DNA of 9,660 nt from Nitrospirota bacterium (GTDB lineage: Bacteria; Nitrospirota; Nitrospiria; Nitrospirales; NS-4), in assembly GCA_005877855.1 (NCBI GenBank), contig VBOF01000060.1:1-9660 (forward strand). Reading direction: 5' to 3'. This document shows, in pieces, positions 7,280-9,660 of this stretch. Each line of letters opens with the position of its first letter. Position 1 is the stretch's first letter. Under the pieces are notes generated by a model. That model worked only from the letters and a program-made list of their open reading frames with translations, did no database searches and was not told the DNA's origin. The position numbers and the translations under genes are program-made.

Positions 7280-7957
7280 TTATTGCGGTAACCCTCCTGC
7301 GCCAGAACGATATCGCAGTATATAAGACTCGACGGCCGTCGGCAAGAGGTTTTCGACGCTCTGCTTCGATTTCAGTCGCCTCCTGACCTCCTGTGACGAC
7401 ACTTCGCAGGGAGGGATTGCCAGCGCCCAGAGCGACCGTCCGCTCTTGAGCCGGAATTCATATTGCTCACGCTGCCCGGCGTCCAGTTGGGTCAGGTGAT
7501 GAGGGTCCGTCAGGCCGAGAATCGGAAGTTTTTCCAAGGACTTAAACTGGAAGCCAGCCCTTGCAATCACGGCGAAATCGCAACTCTCCAGCAGGCGTTC
7601 CGGTTCCCGCCAGCTTGGCAGTTGGAGAAAGGCGTCCAGCCCAATGATGAAGACCATACGCGCATCGGGCGGGTAGGTGTCCTTCAGGCTCTGGACGGTG
7701 TCGATCGTGTACGATTTCGTCTCGCGTCTCGTCTCGATGTCGGAGAGCTGGAAGTAAGGGTACGGCGTGATAGCCAGACGCACCATCTCCAGCCGGTGCT
7801 TCGCCGGAATGAAATCGGACGGCGGCTTGTGGGGCGGGTCGCCGGTCGGGATGAAGAGGACGGTGTCGAGGCCGAGGCGGCTGCGCGCAGTCTCGGCGAC
7901 GAGCAGATGGCACCGATGGATGGGATTGAACGCGCCGCCGTACAGCCCGAGTTTCAT
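7280..7957 (-). CDS. nadD: Nicotinate-nucleotide adenylyltransferase
   Basis: The 225-residue NadD makes deamido-NAD from nicotinate mononucleotide and ATP in the cytoplasm. The N-terminal nucleotidyltransferase motif reads GGAFNPIHRCHL (7-18). Other family motifs are GDPPHKP (39-45), KSYTIDTV (81-88), FIIGLDAFLQLPSWRE (103-118), and the closing VSSQEVRRRL (186-195), a form of the ISSTxIR signature. Length is normal for the family. The odd point is Cys16 in place of the usual Gly of HxGH; both His residues (14 and 17) are kept. The ATG overlaps the proA stop in an ATGA (7954-7957). There is no separate good Shine-Dalgarno, so initiation probably depends on proA translation. Confidence 0.96.
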   Translation of the reverse strand: MKLGLYGGAFNPIHRCHLLVAETARSRLGLDTVLFIPTGDPPHKPPSDFIPAKHRLEMVRLAITPYPYFQLSDIETRRETKSYTIDTVQSLKDTYPPDARMVFIIGLDAFLQLPSWREPERLLESCDFAVIARAGFQFKSLEKLPILGLTDPHHLTQLDAGQREQYEFRLKSGRSLWALAIPPCEVSSQEVRRRLKSKQSVENLLPTAVESYILRYRSGAGGLPQ

Positions 7958-9204
7958 TCCCGGAGCTGACCGGTGCCCAGGACGATGAACTTGGCGCTGG
8001 TGAGTTCCTCCAGGCCCATCGCGCCGCGCGCGTGGATGCGGGTCGTGCTGATGCCGATCTCGGCGCCCAGGCCGAACTGGTAGCCGTCATGGAGGCGCGT
8101 CGAGGCGTTCACGAAGACCGCAGCGGCGTCCACGTCGTTCAGGAAGCGCATGGCCCGTCCGTGGTCCTGCGTCACGATTGCCTCGGAGTGCTGCGAGCCG
8201 TAGCGGGCGATGTGCTCCATCGCCTGCTCCATACCGTCCACGACGCGCACGGCCAGGATGAGATCCAGGAACTCCGTGCCCCAGTCGGAGTCGCCGGCCG
8301 ACTTCACGCCCGGCGCAAGCTTCACGGTCCGCGGGCAGCCCCGGACCTCCACGCCAGCTTCCTGATAGCGCTTGATGAGCGGCGGGAGGAACGTCGGCGC
8401 GACTTTCTGGTGCACGAGGAGTGTCTCCATGGCGTTGCAAGTGCCGGGGCGTTGCACCTTGGCATTGAAGCAGATGGCCTCTGCCATGGCAGGGTCGGCT
8501 GTGTCGTCCACGTAGGTGTGGCAGACGCCCTTGTCGTGCTTGATCACCGGGATGGTGGACTCCTTCATGATGAACTGCATGAGGCCTTCGCCGCCGCGCG
8601 GGATGATGAGGTCGATCAGCTTGTCCTGCTTGAGCAGCAGGGTGGAGGCCCGCCGGTCCGGGTTGTCGATGAATGTGATGGCCCCGGCCGGGATGCCGAC
8701 CTTCTCGCCGGCCTCGCTCAGCACCTTCACGATCGCGGCGTTGGACTGGATGGCTTCTGAGCCTCCTCGGAGCACCACCGCATTTCCGGATTTGAGGCAC
8801 AGCGAGGCGGCGTCGGCGGTGACATTGGGGCGGGACTCGTAGATGATGCCGATGACACCGATCGGCACACGCATCCGACCCACCTGCATCCCGTTGGGGC
8901 GCCGCCACATTTTCGTCACTTCACCGACGGGGTCGGGGAGTGCCGCCACCTCACGCAGGCCCACGGCCATCTCCTTGATGCGCTTGGTGTTCAGCGTGAG
9001 CCGATCCAGCGCGGCCTTCGAGAGGCCGCTCGCGGTGGCGAGGTCCTTCTTGTTGGCCGCCAGCAGTTCCGCTTCGCGCGCTTCCAAGGCGTCGGCCATG
9101 GCCAGTAGGGCCTTGTTCTTCACGGCCGTGGATAGCGTCGCCAACTGCCGCGCAGCAGCCTTGGCCTGTGAGGCCTTCTGGACGACGTAGTCGGACAGGC
9201 TCAT
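7954..9204 (-). CDS. proA: Glutamate-5-semialdehyde dehydrogenase (gamma-glutamyl phosphate reductase)
   Basis: The 416-residue ProA reduces gamma-glutamyl phosphate with NADPH, the second step of proline synthesis. It has the ALDH-type fold: the GVIGIIYESRPNVTADAASL segment (116-135), KSGNAVVLRGGSEA (138-151), and IIPRGGEGLMQFI (200-212). The catalytic Cys256 sits in VQRPGTCNAMETLLVH (250-265), and GTEFLDLILAVRVV (309-322) and GLGAEIGISTTRIHARGAMGLE (378-399) follow. Every family landmark I know is intact. The start is ATG 9204, which overlaps the proB TGA (ATGA). Upstream in-frame extension would only run into proB. The stop overlaps the nadD start in the same way. Confidence 0.98.
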   Translation of the reverse strand: MSLSDYVVQKASQAKAAARQLATLSTAVKNKALLAMADALEAREAELLAANKKDLATASGLSKAALDRLTLNTKRIKEMAVGLREVAALPDPVGEVTKMWRRPNGMQVGRMRVPIGVIGIIYESRPNVTADAASLCLKSGNAVVLRGGSEAIQSNAAIVKVLSEAGEKVGIPAGAITFIDNPDRRASTLLLKQDKLIDLIIPRGGEGLMQFIMKESTIPVIKHDKGVCHTYVDDTADPAMAEAICFNAKVQRPGTCNAMETLLVHQKVAPTFLPPLIKRYQEAGVEVRGCPRTVKLAPGVKSAGDSDWGTEFLDLILAVRVVDGMEQAMEHIARYGSQHSEAIVTQDHGRAMRFLNDVDAAAVFVNASTRLHDGYQFGLGAEIGISTTRIHARGAMGLEELTSAKFIVLGTGQLRE

Positions 9205-9660
9205 AGGATCACCAGATTGTCCCGGTGGATGACCTCGTCGTAGTCCTTGTACCCCAGCGTCTTCTGGATCTCGGAGGTTTTCAGCCCCTTGATCTTCGCG
9301 ATCGCCTCCGACGAGTAATTCACCAGCCCCTTCGCGAACTCTCGCCCGGATTTGTCCACACACGCGACGGCATCGCCGCTCTCGAAGTCTCCATACACCG
9401 CCGTGATGCCGGAGGGGAGCAGGCTCTTGCCCTTGCGCGTGAGGGCCTCGACCGCGCCGTCATCCAGCGTGAGGCGGCCCTTGGCCTTCACCGTGTAGCC
9501 GATCCAGTGCTTGCGGCTCGTGAGCTTCTGGCTCTTCGGCAGGAAGATGGTCCCGACCGGATCCCCCTGGAACAGCGCTGTCAGGTGGCCCGGCCGCTCT
9601 CCGCTGACGATGGCTGTGGCGATGCCGTACGTCGCGGCCTTCTTGGCGGCGATGACCTTC
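9201..9660 (-). CDS. proB: Glutamate 5-kinase (C-terminal part, gene runs off the right edge)
   Basis: This is the last 152 codons plus TGA (9201-9203); the start lies beyond base 9660. ProB phosphorylates glutamate in the first, usually feedback-inhibited step of proline synthesis and passes the labile product to ProA. Visible are KVIAAKKAATYGIATAIVSG, the end of the amino-acid kinase domain, then LTALFQGDPVGTIFLP and SRKHWIGYTVKAKGRLTLDDGAVEAL. After these comes a C-terminal PUA domain with GDFESGDAVACVD and GLVNYSSEAIAKIKGL. So this is the longer PUA-containing ProB form. The ATGA overlap with proA suggests fixed-ratio translation of the two partners. Confidence 0.97.
   Translation of the reverse strand, partial: KVIAAKKAATYGIATAIVSGERPGHLTALFQGDPVGTIFLPKSQKLTSRKHWIGYTVKAKGRLTLDDGAVEALTRKGKSLLPSGITAVYGDFESGDAVACVDKSGREFAKGLVNYSSEAIAKIKGLKTSEIQKTLGYKDYDEVIHRDNLVIL

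Noticed and set aside
7718..7742. Short repeats of GTCTC in nadD
   Set aside because: They encode ETRRETK in a normal part of the protein and are too short to be more than codon repetition.
8087..8908. A 273-codon minus-strand frame inside proA
   Set aside because: A +1 shadow of proA; proA itself has its catalytic Cys and cofactor motifs in the other frame.

Overview
This is a GC-rich bacterial chromosomal window with ordinary high-GC codon use throughout. It contains no mobile genes, RNA genes or CRISPR arrays. A LapA/LapB-type lipopolysaccharide-control protein indicates a Gram-negative, LPS-bearing cell. The gene order proB-proA-nadD-rsfS-(TPR)-gpmI and the style of the proteins suggest a member of Nitrospirota or a nearby deep-branching phylum. 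That placement is inference from memory and was not searched. The DNA is almost fully coding: the longest gap between genes is 37 bases, so there is no unexplained stretch over 300 bases.

Left part (1-2849, + strand): the 3' end of a class 1A dihydroorotate dehydrogenase gene (pyrD) runs through a GTGA stop/start overlap into an 863-residue MacB/FtsX-type ABC transporter permease. No ATPase or periplasmic partner gene lies beside it inside the window.

Right part (2859-9660, - strand): seven tightly packed genes read leftward, in transcription order proB (5' end outside the window), proA, nadD, rsfS, a lapA-lapB fusion, gpmI and bioB. proB/proA and proA/nadD share ATGA overlaps. rsfS/lapAB are 3 bases apart and gpmI/bioB 5 bases apart, with the bioB ribosome binding site made from the last two gpmI codons. 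The spacing suggests one long transcript joining proline synthesis (ProB, ProA), NAD synthesis (NadD), ribosome silencing (RsfS), LPS-synthesis control (LapAB), glycolysis/gluconeogenesis (GpmI) and biotin synthesis (BioB). bioB and the permease converge with only 9 bases between their stop codons.

Most of the window is housekeeping. The items most worth a second look are the single-chain LapA-LapB fusion, a perfect 30-base palindrome that contains the lapAB stop codon and sits just ahead of an SD-less gpmI start, and a Cys replacing the Gly of the HxGH nucleotidyltransferase motif in NadD. I see no clear sign of a wholly new multi-gene system.
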